From Candidula unifasciata (Eukaryota; Mollusca; Gastropoda; Stylommatophora; Geomitridae), in contig CAJHNH020000826.1 in the NCBI GenBank assembly GCA_905116865.2, positions 124,001-188,000 on the forward strand: a stretch of DNA of 64,000 nt, in the 5' to 3' direction. The notes beneath the pieces are model-generated. The model saw nothing but the letters and a program-made list of their open reading frames with translations. It ran no database searches and was not told the DNA's origin. A program made the position numbers and the translations under genes. Of the stretch, positions 9,066 through 19,029 are shown piece by piece (position 1 is the stretch's first letter; every line of letters starts with the position of its first letter).

Positions 9066-10750
9066 AAGATAAATTAGGCACCTAGGCCCTTCCAACAACT
9101 TGTTTTTCACACAGCACTTGTATTTTATATATCTTGCATGTTGAGTTTTTTTTAATGGGCATTCCCATGAGTGCTCCATCCTCATCTTCAGCAGCCAGCG
9201 CAGAGTTCCAATACTGATGGTACCGGTCACAATCTGGTCATATGTCCAGCTTATCTTTCCTCTAAGTGTAGTGAGTTGGCCAGACCCTCTGGTTACACCC
9301 AGGGGACTCATTCTCTCCAGGCCATAATAATCTTCTTTCTCTACTGATTCCGTTGCTTGTTCCCAAAGGGCCTTGACCAAATCTGCCATATCATGTATCA
9401 ATTCACCACCCAGCCGTGCGGATCCAGCCTGCCTGTTCATTACCCACCACGCCATCAAAACCTGGAGAAAAGATCCAAAGAATGCTAGCTACCCCCGACC
9501 TTCCTAGTGAAGCTTGCCACTCTGTTTGAAGCATCCCTGTCTTCACCTTTCTCAGCATGCTTTCAGAGTCTGTTACAATTACATGTTTATGCAATTTGTT
9601 CTCTATCCACCGGAGAGCTGCAGTTACTGCCTCCACCTCCATTCTTATGCTAGATGTTGTGATGTCATTTGCTAGGCTGTATTGCACCAAAGATTTTCCA
9701 TTGGCTTTCCTTACTAACCCCAAGGCACTTCTCTTTCCTCCCAACACTGAACCATCTATATAGATAATCAGATCATCTGGGCGTGAATTGTCGTGAATCA
9801 ACTGTTGGACTTCCACCTCCGTAGCACCCACTGGCCACTCTCTGCGCTCCCAGCCCAATATGATCACAACCCTACACAGATCAGACTTTTCCGCTGGTGC
9901 TCTGACCCACTCCTCTCCTCGCCCAGTGTTCTCCAGCATGCATACTTGTCTTATTGTGTCTTCTGCTTGAGCCATCCACTTGTTCCCCTTTTTAGCCTCT
10001 GACCCTTACTTCAGCCAAAGCTTCATACAGAGGATGTTCTTTGTCTGCAGCTACTCTGAGGTATGACTTAGCCTACAGCACCTTTCGCCTATCCCCAATA
10101 GTTGGCATTGCAAGAATGTGTTGCATACACAATATGGGTGTCTCTTGTTCCCAGGATCACCCGCATAGCTTCATTCTGTGTGCGCTCCAGTTTCTCTTGC
10201 TGACTCTTCGAGACAGTGAGAAACCCCAATCCGTAATCAATCACTGAGATGATTAGGTCCTGGTAAAGTGTGAACGGCATTCTCTGCTCCATGTCCATCA
10301 CTGCCATAATCTTAAGTGCATTAAGACCTTTTTGAGCCCTTGTCACAACCCCCTCTATGTGATCCTTGAAAGACAAACTTATGTCAAAGGTGATATCAAG
10401 ATACAGCAGTCTGCTGTCTCTTTTGATGTCCCTGCCATTTATTTTGAGTCTGGGAACATCCGCTCTAACAATGCCGTTGTCCAAAGAACACCACAGGACA
10501 GTTGCCTTTTCTGGGTTGATTACAGCACTCATCTCTATACACCAGTCGATCATACTGTCACCTGAACTCTTGAGCAGTTTGATTCCAATCTCTCCACTTC
10601 TTATTTACGAGAACATCATCTGAAAATGTCAATATTCTGACAACTCCAGGTATTTCCAGATGCAGTATCTTGATGAAAGGGCTTATGGAGAAGCAAATTT
10701 GTCCTTGGTGGTGAACTGGATACCAGCCGTTTTGTATACTCATTGGGTAG
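9060..10750 (-). pseudogene. I-type LINE: RT end plus RNase H, 5'-truncated
   Basis: Read on the minus strand from 10750: an RT catalytic remnant (ILTFSDDVLV), the RT thumb and connection (KGLNALKIMAVM, AMRVILGTRDTHIVYATH), then a ribonuclease H domain at 9975-9403. RNase H residues present are the Asp of IYIDGS, the Glu of SIRMEVEAVTAALRW and the Asp of VIVTDSESML. The usual PGHxGxxGNExAD signature is PGFDGVVGNEQAG here, so the conserved His and last Asp are lost. The C-terminal tail (VTRGSGQLTTLRG, ISIGTLRWLLKMRMEHSWECP) follows. Frames shift several times. Domain order RT-RNase H places it in the I/Jockey-like non-LTR group. Nuclear retrotransposition is dead in this copy. Confidence 0.85.
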
Positions 10751-10854
10751 CTCTCCGCCTGGGTTTATGGACCTCTAAACCATGTATTATAGCTCCAGGA
10801 CTACCATAGAGATCTGCAATTTCACCTGTACTGTTCAATATTTTTACAAGCAGC

Positions 10855-11090
10855 TGGAAACACCTGCACAACTTGGTGGAGTACTGATACATGATAAGGC
10901 AGACGTGGTTAGTGCCTTGTGGGAGAGCATGTACAGTTCGGAGGAGAAGATGGATCACAACAGTCTGGTGAGATTGATACAAGGGGGAGTGACAAGAGGT
11001 TCTGGCAGATGCTCGAGGCTCAGAGGAAATGCAAGATGGACATTTAATCAGAATGCTACTGGCAACATTAGTATCGGAACTTCTTCTTTT
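10855..11090 (+). mobile_element. I-type LINE 3' fragment, opposite orientation
   Basis: Encodes QLGGVLIHDKADVVSALW, VTRGSGRCSRLRG, WTFNQNATGNISIGT, the post-RNase H region, on the strand opposite to its neighbours. It is inserted between two minus-strand LINE pieces. Confidence 0.75.
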
Positions 11091-11490
11091 TCTTCTGCGT
11101 TCATCCGAAGATGTAAAGGCATTGTGTCCGTTTACAGCATAGCTGCAATATTTGCACCTTTCGGCCAACACATCCGACTTCTGCAGGCATTTGTTGACCG
11201 GGTTAGCCTTCCCGGTTAGTTTCTGGGTACATGGCAGTCTCATTATTGTGTGGTCATCTTTATTTCCCAGGTCACAGGTGGTGCCCCAATCAGGCTCATC
11301 CAGAAAGGCCACATAATTCTGATCAGCCCTTAAGAGAAGGCAGGGGCAGAACATGAGCATTCCCCGCCATCCAAGAAGGCTTCCACAAATGCAGAGCTAA
11401 TACATGGTGCTCTGGTACTAGGCTCACCCAAGGAATCGTCATGTCCTGCTCATGACTGTTTAACATAACTTCCATGTATTGAACATCTCA
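11090..11490 (-). mobile_element. unclassified repeat with CKYCS motif
   Basis: The minus strand encodes CKYCSYAVNGHNAF, then SSDERRRKRRS. A matching piece (CRYCSFHVDHNITF, GELRRRMG) occurs at 57240-57410, so this is a dispersed repeat with a small Cys/His-containing reading frame. I do not recognise the family. It could be the end of a LINE open frame. Confidence 0.45.
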
Positions 11491-13505
11491 TTCATCATGG
11501 GCTATCTCTTTTGTAGCCAACAGTATGCAGCCTGAGATGATTAAACCTTTGATACATGGGGTGATCTGTCAGCCTTCTAAATTTTTCTGCTTGTTGCTGG
11601 GCTCTGCTGTCTCTCCCATCCTCCATTGGTTGCAGACCTGTGACCTTTTCTAGTTCATTAATAGGCGTTGTTTTCATAGCCCCAGTTATAATCCACATTC
11701 CTTGATTTTGGACTACTTATTTTTATAAAATGCCAAAGCTACAATACCATATTCAAGGACTGGCCTTACTCATCCAGTGTATAGTTTCTTGAGAACTTTC
11801 TCATCAGCTCCCCATGTTGTGCCAGCAAGTTTTTTCATGATTGCCATTCTTTGTCTTGCTCTTGTTCAACTTGCTTCTACCTGTGTCTTCCATGTCAGGT
11901 GACGATCAAATGTGACACCTATGTATTTTGGGTTGTTCTCTTGAAGCAGTATTTTTTCCATTTACGACTCACTTAACTGGCTTTTTTTTTTTTTTTTTGA
12001 GAGGTAGAACACAGTGCATGTTGTTTTCTCTTTATTGATATTCACTATCCATGTTTTTGACGATTCCTCTAACACTGACAAGGCTTTCTGCATTCTGTTG
12101 TTGGCTACACTAATATGTTCTTCGCTAGTCCATATAGCCAAGTCCTCTGCAAAAAATTAGGTGTGTACTCAGGTTGAAAAATTACTTGTAATATCATTTA
12201 TATATGCTAAAAACAATGTTGGTGACAATACTCCCCCTTAGGGTACACCTTGTTCTAACAAAATTTTTTTGCTAGTTTGTCCTTGTACTTTTGTCCTGGC
12301 AGTTCTTCTTCTTCTTCTTCTTCTTGTTCACCGGCTGTGAATTCCGGCGGTAAGTCGCGGTTGTTCGTCCAAAATGGACTTTTGGCTTTTACCCTGACCT
12401 GAGTTTTGCGTGTACATCCGTTTTACTGGCTTATTTGTTTGCAGTTCTCGTTCCCCGCCTCTCCGGCAGATGTACTCTGACTTCGGAGGAAGTCCTGGCA
12501 GTTCTATTCTCAAGGTAGTGACTGATCCAGTTGTACATTTTTCCACAAATGTGCATTTTTTGTAGTTTTACTTTGAGTCCCTCCTTCCACACTATATCAA
12601 ATGCTTTTTCTAAGTCTGCCCACACTGCTAGTGTGTGTGTTTTCTCTTGAAAGGTATCCTCTGTTTCCAGGGCTATACATATTATTTGGTCTTCAGTGGA
12701 TCAGTACTTTCTAAATCCTGCCTGTTATGGAGTTAGTAGATGCTTTTCTTCTAGATGCCCCATTAACCTGTTATTTATAGTCCGTTCCATCAATTTCCCT
12801 ACACTGCCAAGTAAGCTGATTGGTCGATATGCATTTGGTTCTGCCTGGTCTTTTCCTTTCTTCTGAACTGGTATAAGTTTTTCTTCCTTCCATGCCTGAG
12901 GGACTATTCCTCTCTTCCAGCTGCAGTTAAAGACTGCTAGTAATTGCTTTTTTGCCTTAGTACCCAGTCCTATTATCATTTCATTTGTGATCTCATCATT
13001 CCCTGGTGATTTCTTGTTTTTTTAGGGAACTCACTGCCTGCTCCAGCTCTTCCATATTAAGATTTTCCATCATAAATTCTGATTTCTCTGTGTTATTTTG
13101 ACATGCCCGTTGCTCTTTCATTGCTTTTTTGTTTTCTATTGTGATATCAATGTTGTTTGCACTAGCATAGAATTCCATCATTGTATTTGCAGCCTTTTTT
13201 CCTGTTAGTATGTTGTTTCCCTGTTAAATAGTTATTTGTTTGTTACTAGGCCCTTCATTGTTCATGGCTTTTACTAATTTCCACAATTTATTTGCATCTT
13301 TGTCCAAGTTGCGGCTTTCTGTTTTTTCTTGCCAGGTATTATTTCTAGTTGTTTGATTTAATGTTCTTTTGTTTTTTGCTGAGATGGCTTTCAGGGAAAT
13401 GTTTGCTTCAGTTGTTTGTTCTCTCTCTGCTGTCTTCCTGGCCTCTTCGACTTTTTCCTCCAGGATCTGCAGTTCTTTGGTCCAGTATGGTTTGTAATTT
13501 TTCCT
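11490..13505 (-). pseudogene. LINE reverse transcriptase region
   Basis: Minus-strand order from 13505: a linker (NYKPYWTKELQILEEK), a Glu/Lys-rich connection, RT fingers (VPQAWKEEKLIPVQKK, AYRPISLLGSVGKLMERTI), palm (DLEKAFDIVWKEGL), then, beyond the inserted family A repeat, GVLSPTLFLAYINDI, the catalytic box degraded to FFAEDLAIW and a thumb (ELEKVTGLQPMEDRRDS-like). It is interrupted by frameshifts and stops. With the endonuclease pieces at 13980-14622 it forms one decayed non-LTR element of the Jockey/I type. Confidence 0.8.
12306..12500 (+). mobile_element. family A copy inside the LINE
   Basis: TTCTTCTTCTTC, TTCACCGGCTGTGAATTCC, TTTTGCGTGTACATCCG, CGGCAGATGTACTCTGACTTCGGA. It splits the minus-strand reverse transcriptase, so it inserted after the LINE. 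Confidence 0.85.
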
Positions 13506-14035
13506 CGCACCTCTTGGAATGCACTCGTGGCGCGGTGATTTCGGTCACAGGCATGAGGCAAAGTTAAGTCTGATGTGATGTGTATAAGGAGATACTCCGT
13601 ACCCCACTCGGGCGCCAGTCCTTCACTGTTCTGGTTTTACGGAACCTCATGCAAGACTCCTGCTGCACGTCCTTGTCGTGCGCCACGGATAATGTCTCAA
13701 ATGAGCATTAACAGAGTTGGCAGGGGATCTCGGAGCTGGCGGCCCCTAGAGGTGTAGTGTCCTTTCTGGCTCTCGCCAGCCCGCCTCCAAACGCATGGGT
13801 GAAAAGTTTAGCAAAACCCAAGGATTGCTTGCTAAATGTACCATAAAATGACAACTCTCGGTTAAAATTCGGGAGCAAATGGAAAACTGTGCTGCTAAGA
13901 CTCAATCCTGACCGAGAAATTTACCCGCAGCCAAGACGAGTAACATCTCTTCTGGGCGACTTCTCGCAGCAAGATCCTACCTATGTACATCCTCTGTCAA
14001 TCCTCAGTGTCGTCGTCACCGCGCTGAGGTACACC
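13505..14035. other. foreign segment between LINE endonuclease and RT linker
   Basis: About 530 bases with higher GC and CpG than the flanks separate the endonuclease remnant from the RT linker. The endonuclease frame stops making sense immediately after CIVVGD. No terminal repeats or coding domain recognised. It may be an inserted element or a replacement during rearrangement. Confidence 0.45.
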
Positions 14036-14622
14036 ACGGCTATGCAGAAGACTAAGTCTCCAACTACAATGCAGTTTGTGTCATTTATTTCTATTCTTGA
14101 CAGTGCAAGATCTTTGTTTCCTGGGCTATATAAATTGTATATTCTGATTTTCTCCTTCTTCATCATGATATCAACGCCTATAATTTCTGATTCGTTATTT
14201 AAGTTCACAGCAACTTCACTGCTTGGTATAGAGTTTCGAATAAGCATTAGAACTCATCCCTTGTGCCCTTCTCGGTCGCAGGGTATAGCTTGATATCCTC
14301 TGACAGAAAATCTGTGATGGGCATTGAGGTGTGTCTCTTGGATGAATGCCACATCAATTTTGTCTTTATGAAGACGGTTTGTTAGAAAAAGTGTTTTATT
14401 TAAAACTCCTTCAGCATTCCACTGTAGTATGTTAAGTGTCCTCAAGATTTGGTCAATAGTTTTTACCCTAATGCCCTGGGCCTTGACTCCACAGCACAGG
14501 GGTAGGTGCCCATCAGTAGTGTTGGGTGGACCCCTTTGAGGCAAAGGGCCCGGCACTTTCTCTGCCTGGTGGGGCTCCACCAGATTAGCACCATATGGAT
14601 ATATTTTTATTTGTGACATCAT
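13980..14622 (-). pseudogene. LINE AP-like endonuclease, N-terminal part
   Basis: The minus strand encodes LNILQWNAEGVLNKTLFLTN, DKIDVAFIQETHLN, then IRIYNLYSPGN and CIVVGD. These are the N-terminal strands and catalytic QETH and GD motifs of apurinic-type LINE endonucleases. The domain breaks off at the GD(FN) motif. The complementary C-terminal part (DLNARNNKWDTTGENRQGAA, DALVDSNLVCINVGRPTRF) lies at 14875-14996, in the wrong order. Confidence 0.75.
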
Positions 14623-14689
14623 GAAATTTAGGGTGTGTCTCTCTTTGTCTGGTTCCTCTCCTTCAACCTGTCTGACATGGAAGACCTAC

Positions 14690-14880
14690 ATGTAGCTAAA
14701 CTACCGACAGCATAGCTCTTAGGGTCATTGGGACACACAAGCCTCTCTGCCACTACAAGGTGGAGACACATCAGAGGGGGTATCAGAACTCTTAGTTGGC
14801 TGCTGAAGATGGGGACGGAGCGCTTATGTGAATGCCCCGAGTGCTGTGATGTTAGTTCTTGAATCAAGTCAAATCAAAAT
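14690..14880 (+). mobile_element. I-type LINE 3' terminus with TCAAA tail
   Basis: LSWLLKMGTERLCECPECCDV precedes GATGTTAGTTCTTGAATC and AAGTCAAATCAAA. This is the same 3' end as at 1-199. Confidence 0.75.
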
Positions 14881-14996
14881 CTGGTTGGCCTTCCAACATT
14901 TATGCAGACCAAATTTGAATCGACCAAGGCATCAGTAAGGGCAGCTCCCTGTCGATTTTCTCCAGTAGTGTCCCATTTATTGTTCCGTGCATTTAA
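14875..14996 (-). pseudogene. LINE endonuclease, C-terminal part
   Basis: See 13980-14622. The frame runs from the GDFN-equivalent motif (RDLNARNNKWD) to GRPTRF. It sits upstream, not downstream, of the N-terminal part, so two copies or a rearrangement are involved. Confidence 0.65.
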
Positions 14997-14999
14997 ATC

Positions 15000-15110
15000 C
15001 CTGTGTGTATTTGTGTATATATGTATGTATATGTGTATTGTGTGTGTATGTATGTATATATGTATGTATTGTGTGTGTATGTGTGTGTGTGCCTGCATGC
15101 AAAAGGTTGA
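15000..15110. repeat. TGTA/TATG microsatellite
   Basis: Alternating TGTGTATATGTATG-type repeat, purine-pyrimidine alternating. Confidence 0.9.
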
Positions 15111-15640
15111 TAACTGATTACTGATTTAAGATTCCACATCATAGCACACAGGGCATGCACATATATGCTTTGTCTCCCGCAGCAAATGTCTTAACCCTAC
15201 CAGACCTGAGGCCCTGAACCTAACTGTCCCCTATACCTGAGCTACTGGGCATTAATACGAAAGAACCATGATATACACAAATATTAGTTAAATGCAAACA
15301 AGTGGTTAAAATAAGTTGAAACTTGGAGACATTGTAGAAAATAGGTTTACCTTTCATCTAGTGCCAGTATTCCACCTTTGTGTGCAATTCCACCCAGAAA
15401 GATCGGCCTTGTTTCACAAAGTGAGCACCAGATGTTGCTGTTTGAGGGACGCGCCCCCTTCTCTTACTATCGGTCAAGTTTTGAATCTATAATTTTCAAG
15501 AATCTTCTCATCACTCGAGCTCACACTGACTGTATCACTTCAACTGGGAACATATTCTTCACAAAATTCTTACTCCTTACTTAGAGTCTGAATCAACCAA
15601 AGTATCGATCACCTGTTGGACTGTAAAAAGCCTAGACCTA
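15111..15640. other. intron, nothing recognised
   Basis: No repeat, TE motif or exon-like segment with matching phase was found. Confidence 0.4.
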
Positions 15641-15644
15641 CTTC

Positions 15645-15885
15645 ACCGAGTTGAGTTGAATTGAGTCAAGAATTGACATCACAGCACTCGGGGCATTCCC
15701 ATGCATGCTCCGTCCTCATCTTCAGCAGCCAGCTCAGATACTGATGGTACCGGTCACAATCTGGTTAAAAGTTTGTCTTGCCTTTCCTCTGAGTGTAGTA
15801 AGCTGGCCAGACCCTCTGGTTACACCCAGGAGCCTCATTCTCTCCAGGCCATAATAACCTACCTCTCTTTCCTGTTAAAGTGCCT
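15645..15885 (-). mobile_element. I-type LINE 3' end, minus strand
   Basis: The tail GAGTTGAATTGAGTC is followed by GACATCACAGCACTCGGGGC, then the reverse of the LRWLLKM and VTRGSG segments (GGTTACACCCAGGAGCCTC). Confidence 0.75.
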
Positions 15886-16089
15886 GGTTCATCAGCCGCT
15901 CGTTTTATTGTGAATTTTTAGAATTTTTCACATCAAACCACACAAAGAAAATCTAGACACATGTGGGCAACAATTCGCAGTGACTAACCACGAGGTCTGA
16001 CCATGATTGGCTAGTTATATTTAGTTTGTGACACATTGTTTTCACGTAGTACACAAAGTAACCACATTGAGGGACCTCGGTTGAGCTGC

Positions 16090-18540
16090 CGGTTAGAGAG
16101 AGAGTGGTGAGGGAGTGTAGATACACACACGTAGAGAGAGAGAGAGTGGTGAGGTAGTGTAGATACACACACATAGAGAGAGAGGGTGGTTAAGGAGTGT
16201 AGATACACACACATAGAGAGTGGTGAAGGAGTGTAGATACACACGTAGAGAGAGAGTGGTGAGGGAGTGTAGATACACACAGAGAGAGTGGATACACACA
16301 CATAGAGAGAGAGAGTGGTGAGGGAGTGTAGATACACACACACATAGAGAGAGAGAGTGAATGGTGAGGGAGTGTAGATACACACATATAGAGAGAGAGG
16401 GAGTGTAGATACACACACATAGAGATAGAGTGAGTGGTGAGGGGGTGTAGATACACAGAGAGAGAGTAGTGAGGGAGTATAGATACACACACATAGAGAG
16501 AAAGTGAGTGGTGAGGGAGTGTTGATACACACACATAGAGAGAGAGAGGGGGTGTAGATACACACACATAGAGAGAGAGTGGTGAGGGGGTGTAGATACA
16601 CAGAGAGAGAGTAGTGAGGGAGTATAGATACACACACATAGAGAGAGAGAGTGGTGAGGGAGTGTAGATACACACTCAGAGAGAGAGAGTGGTGAGGGAG
16701 TGTAGAAACACACACATAGAGAGAGAGTGGTGAGGGAGTGTAGATACACACATAGAGAGAGAGAGAGTGGTGAAGGAGTGTAGATACACACACATAGAAA
16801 GAGAGAGAGTGGTGAGGGAGTGTAGATACACACATAGAGAGAGAGTGGTGAGGGAGTGTAGATGAACACACATAGAGAGTGAGTGGTGAGGGAGTGTAGA
16901 TACATACACATAGAGAGAGTGAGTGGGGAGGGAGTGTAGATACACACACATAGAGAGAGATTGGTGAGGGAGTGTAGATACACGCACATAGAGAGAGAGT
17001 GGTGAGGGAGTGTAGATGCACACACATAGAGAGAGAGAGAGTGGTGAGGGAGTGTAGATGCACACACATAGAGAGTGAGGGGGTGTAGATACACAGAGAG
17101 AGAGAGAGAGTAGTGAGGGAGTATAGATACACACACATAGAGAGAGAGAGAGTGGTGAGGGAGTGTAGATACACACTCAGAGAGAGAGAGTGGTGAGGGA
17201 GTGTAGAAACACACACATAGAGAGAGAGAGAGTGGTGAGGGAGTGTAGATACACACACATAGAGAGAGAGAGAGTGGTGAGGGAGTGTAGATACACACAC
17301 ATAGAGAGAGAGAGAGTGGTGAGGGAGTGTAGATACACACACATAGAGAGAGAGAGTGGTGAGGGAGTGTAGATGAACACACATAGAGAGTGAGGGAGTG
17401 TAGATACAAACACATAGAGAGAGTGAGTGGGGAGGGAGTGTAGATACACACACATAGAGAGAGATTGGTGAGGAAGTGTAGATACACACACATAGAGAGA
17501 GAGTGGTGAGGGAGTGTAGATGCACACACATAGAGAGAGAGAGAGTGGTGAGGGAGTGTAGATGCACACACACAGAGAGAGAGAGTGGTGAGGAAGTGTA
17601 GATGCACACACACAGAGAGAGAGTGGTGAGGGAGTGTAGATGCACACACATAGAGAGAGAGAGTGGTGAGGGAGTGTAGAGATGCACACATATAGAGAGA
17701 GAGAGTGGTGAGGGAGTGTAGATGCACACACATAGAGAGAGAGAGAGAGTGGTGAGGGAGTGTAGATGCACACACATAGAGAGAGAGAGAGTGGTGAGGG
17801 AGTGTAGATGCACACACATAGAGAGAGAGAGTGGTGAGGGAGTGTAGATGCACACAGAGAGAGAGAGAGTGGTGAGGAAGTGTAGATACACACACATAGA
17901 GAGAGAGAGTGGTGAGGGAGTGTAGATACACACACACATAGAGAGAGAGAGAGAGAGTGGTGAGGGAGTGTAGATACACACACACATAGAGAGAGAGAGA
18001 GAGTGGTGAGGGAGTGTAGATACACACACATAGAGAGAGAGAGTGAGTAGTGAGGGAGTGTAGATACACACACATAGAGAGAGGGAGTGTAGAAACACAC
18101 ACATAGAGAGAGAGAGAGTGTGTAGATATACACACATAGAGAGAGAGAGTGAGTAGTGAGGGAGTGTAGATACACACACATAGAGAGAGCTGAGGGAGTG
18201 TAGATACACACACATAGAGAGAGAGAGTGTGGTGAGGGAGTGTAGATGCACACACATAGAGAGAGAGTGGTGAGGGAGTGTAGATGCACACACATAGAGA
18301 GAGAGAGAGAGTGGTGAGGGAGTGTAGATACACACACATAGAGAGAGAGAGTGTGAGGGATAGATACACACACATAGAGAGTGAGGGAGTGTAGAGCACA
18401 CACACATAGAGAGGAGTGTGAGATGTAGACACACACATAGAGAGAGAGAGAGTGGTGAGGGAGTGTAGATGTAGATACACACATAGAGAGAGAGAGAGTG
18501 GTGAGGGAGTGTAGATGCACACACATTGAGAGAGAATCAG
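16090..18540. repeat. 35-45 bp purine-rich minisatellite
   Basis: About 60 units of GTGGTGAGGGAGTGTAGATA plus CACACACATAGAGAGAGAGA. The GA run varies in length between units. Strong strand asymmetry (almost all A, G and CA steps on plus). Minus-strand frames stay open for 809 and 837 codons (CVCIYTPSPLSLS repeats) purely because of the composition. It lies in an intron of gene 1 and is opposite in strand to that gene. Confidence 0.97.
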
Positions 18541-18719
18541 TACATTGAGAGGAGTGTATTATGTATATCCTTTAGAGGGCTTCCAGTGGCACACACACAT
18601 AGATTGCTGGTTAGGAATAGAATTCTCATATGCTAAATAGAGTCAGTTTGAACGTATGGGTGTAAATCCTGGACAGTTAATAAACAAGCTCAACCATTTC
18701 TTCAGGCTGTGCAGATTTG

Positions 18720-19015
18720 TTTTTAAAGAAGAAACCTTAGAACTCCTTGGACAGTCAACAAGAGCAGCCCAGATGTCTTGAAATGGGTGAGGGCTCACAG
18801 ACAAGTTATCACAAACATCAGAAAAAGACAGTAATTATCCTTTGGTCATGTTATGGGAACAAGTAAACTGGAACCTGTTGTGATCACTAGAAAGGTCTGT
18901 GGGAAAAGGGACAGAGAAAGGCAGTATGAGGACATTCTTGACGTAGCAACATACATACTTATGCATGTTATTGAAGGTTGCAGATTATGGAGAGGCATGA
19001 TCGCCCCACCCAGTT
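18720..19015 (+). mobile_element. RTE-like LINE C-terminal fragment
   Basis: With frameshifts it reads WVRAHRQVITNIRKRQ, LSFGHVMGTSKLEPVVITRK and RDRERQYEDIL, the usual C-terminal region of RTE-type reverse transcriptases (FGHVMR, KxxxGRRxxxRxxxxIL). Confidence 0.65.
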
Positions 19016-19029
19016 GACAAGGCAGATGT

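Noticed and set aside
16011..18526. Minus-strand frames of 809 and 837 codons rich in Cys, Ser, Leu and Pro
   Set aside because: Pure translation of the GA/CA array. Several overlapping frames are open, with no independent coding evidence.
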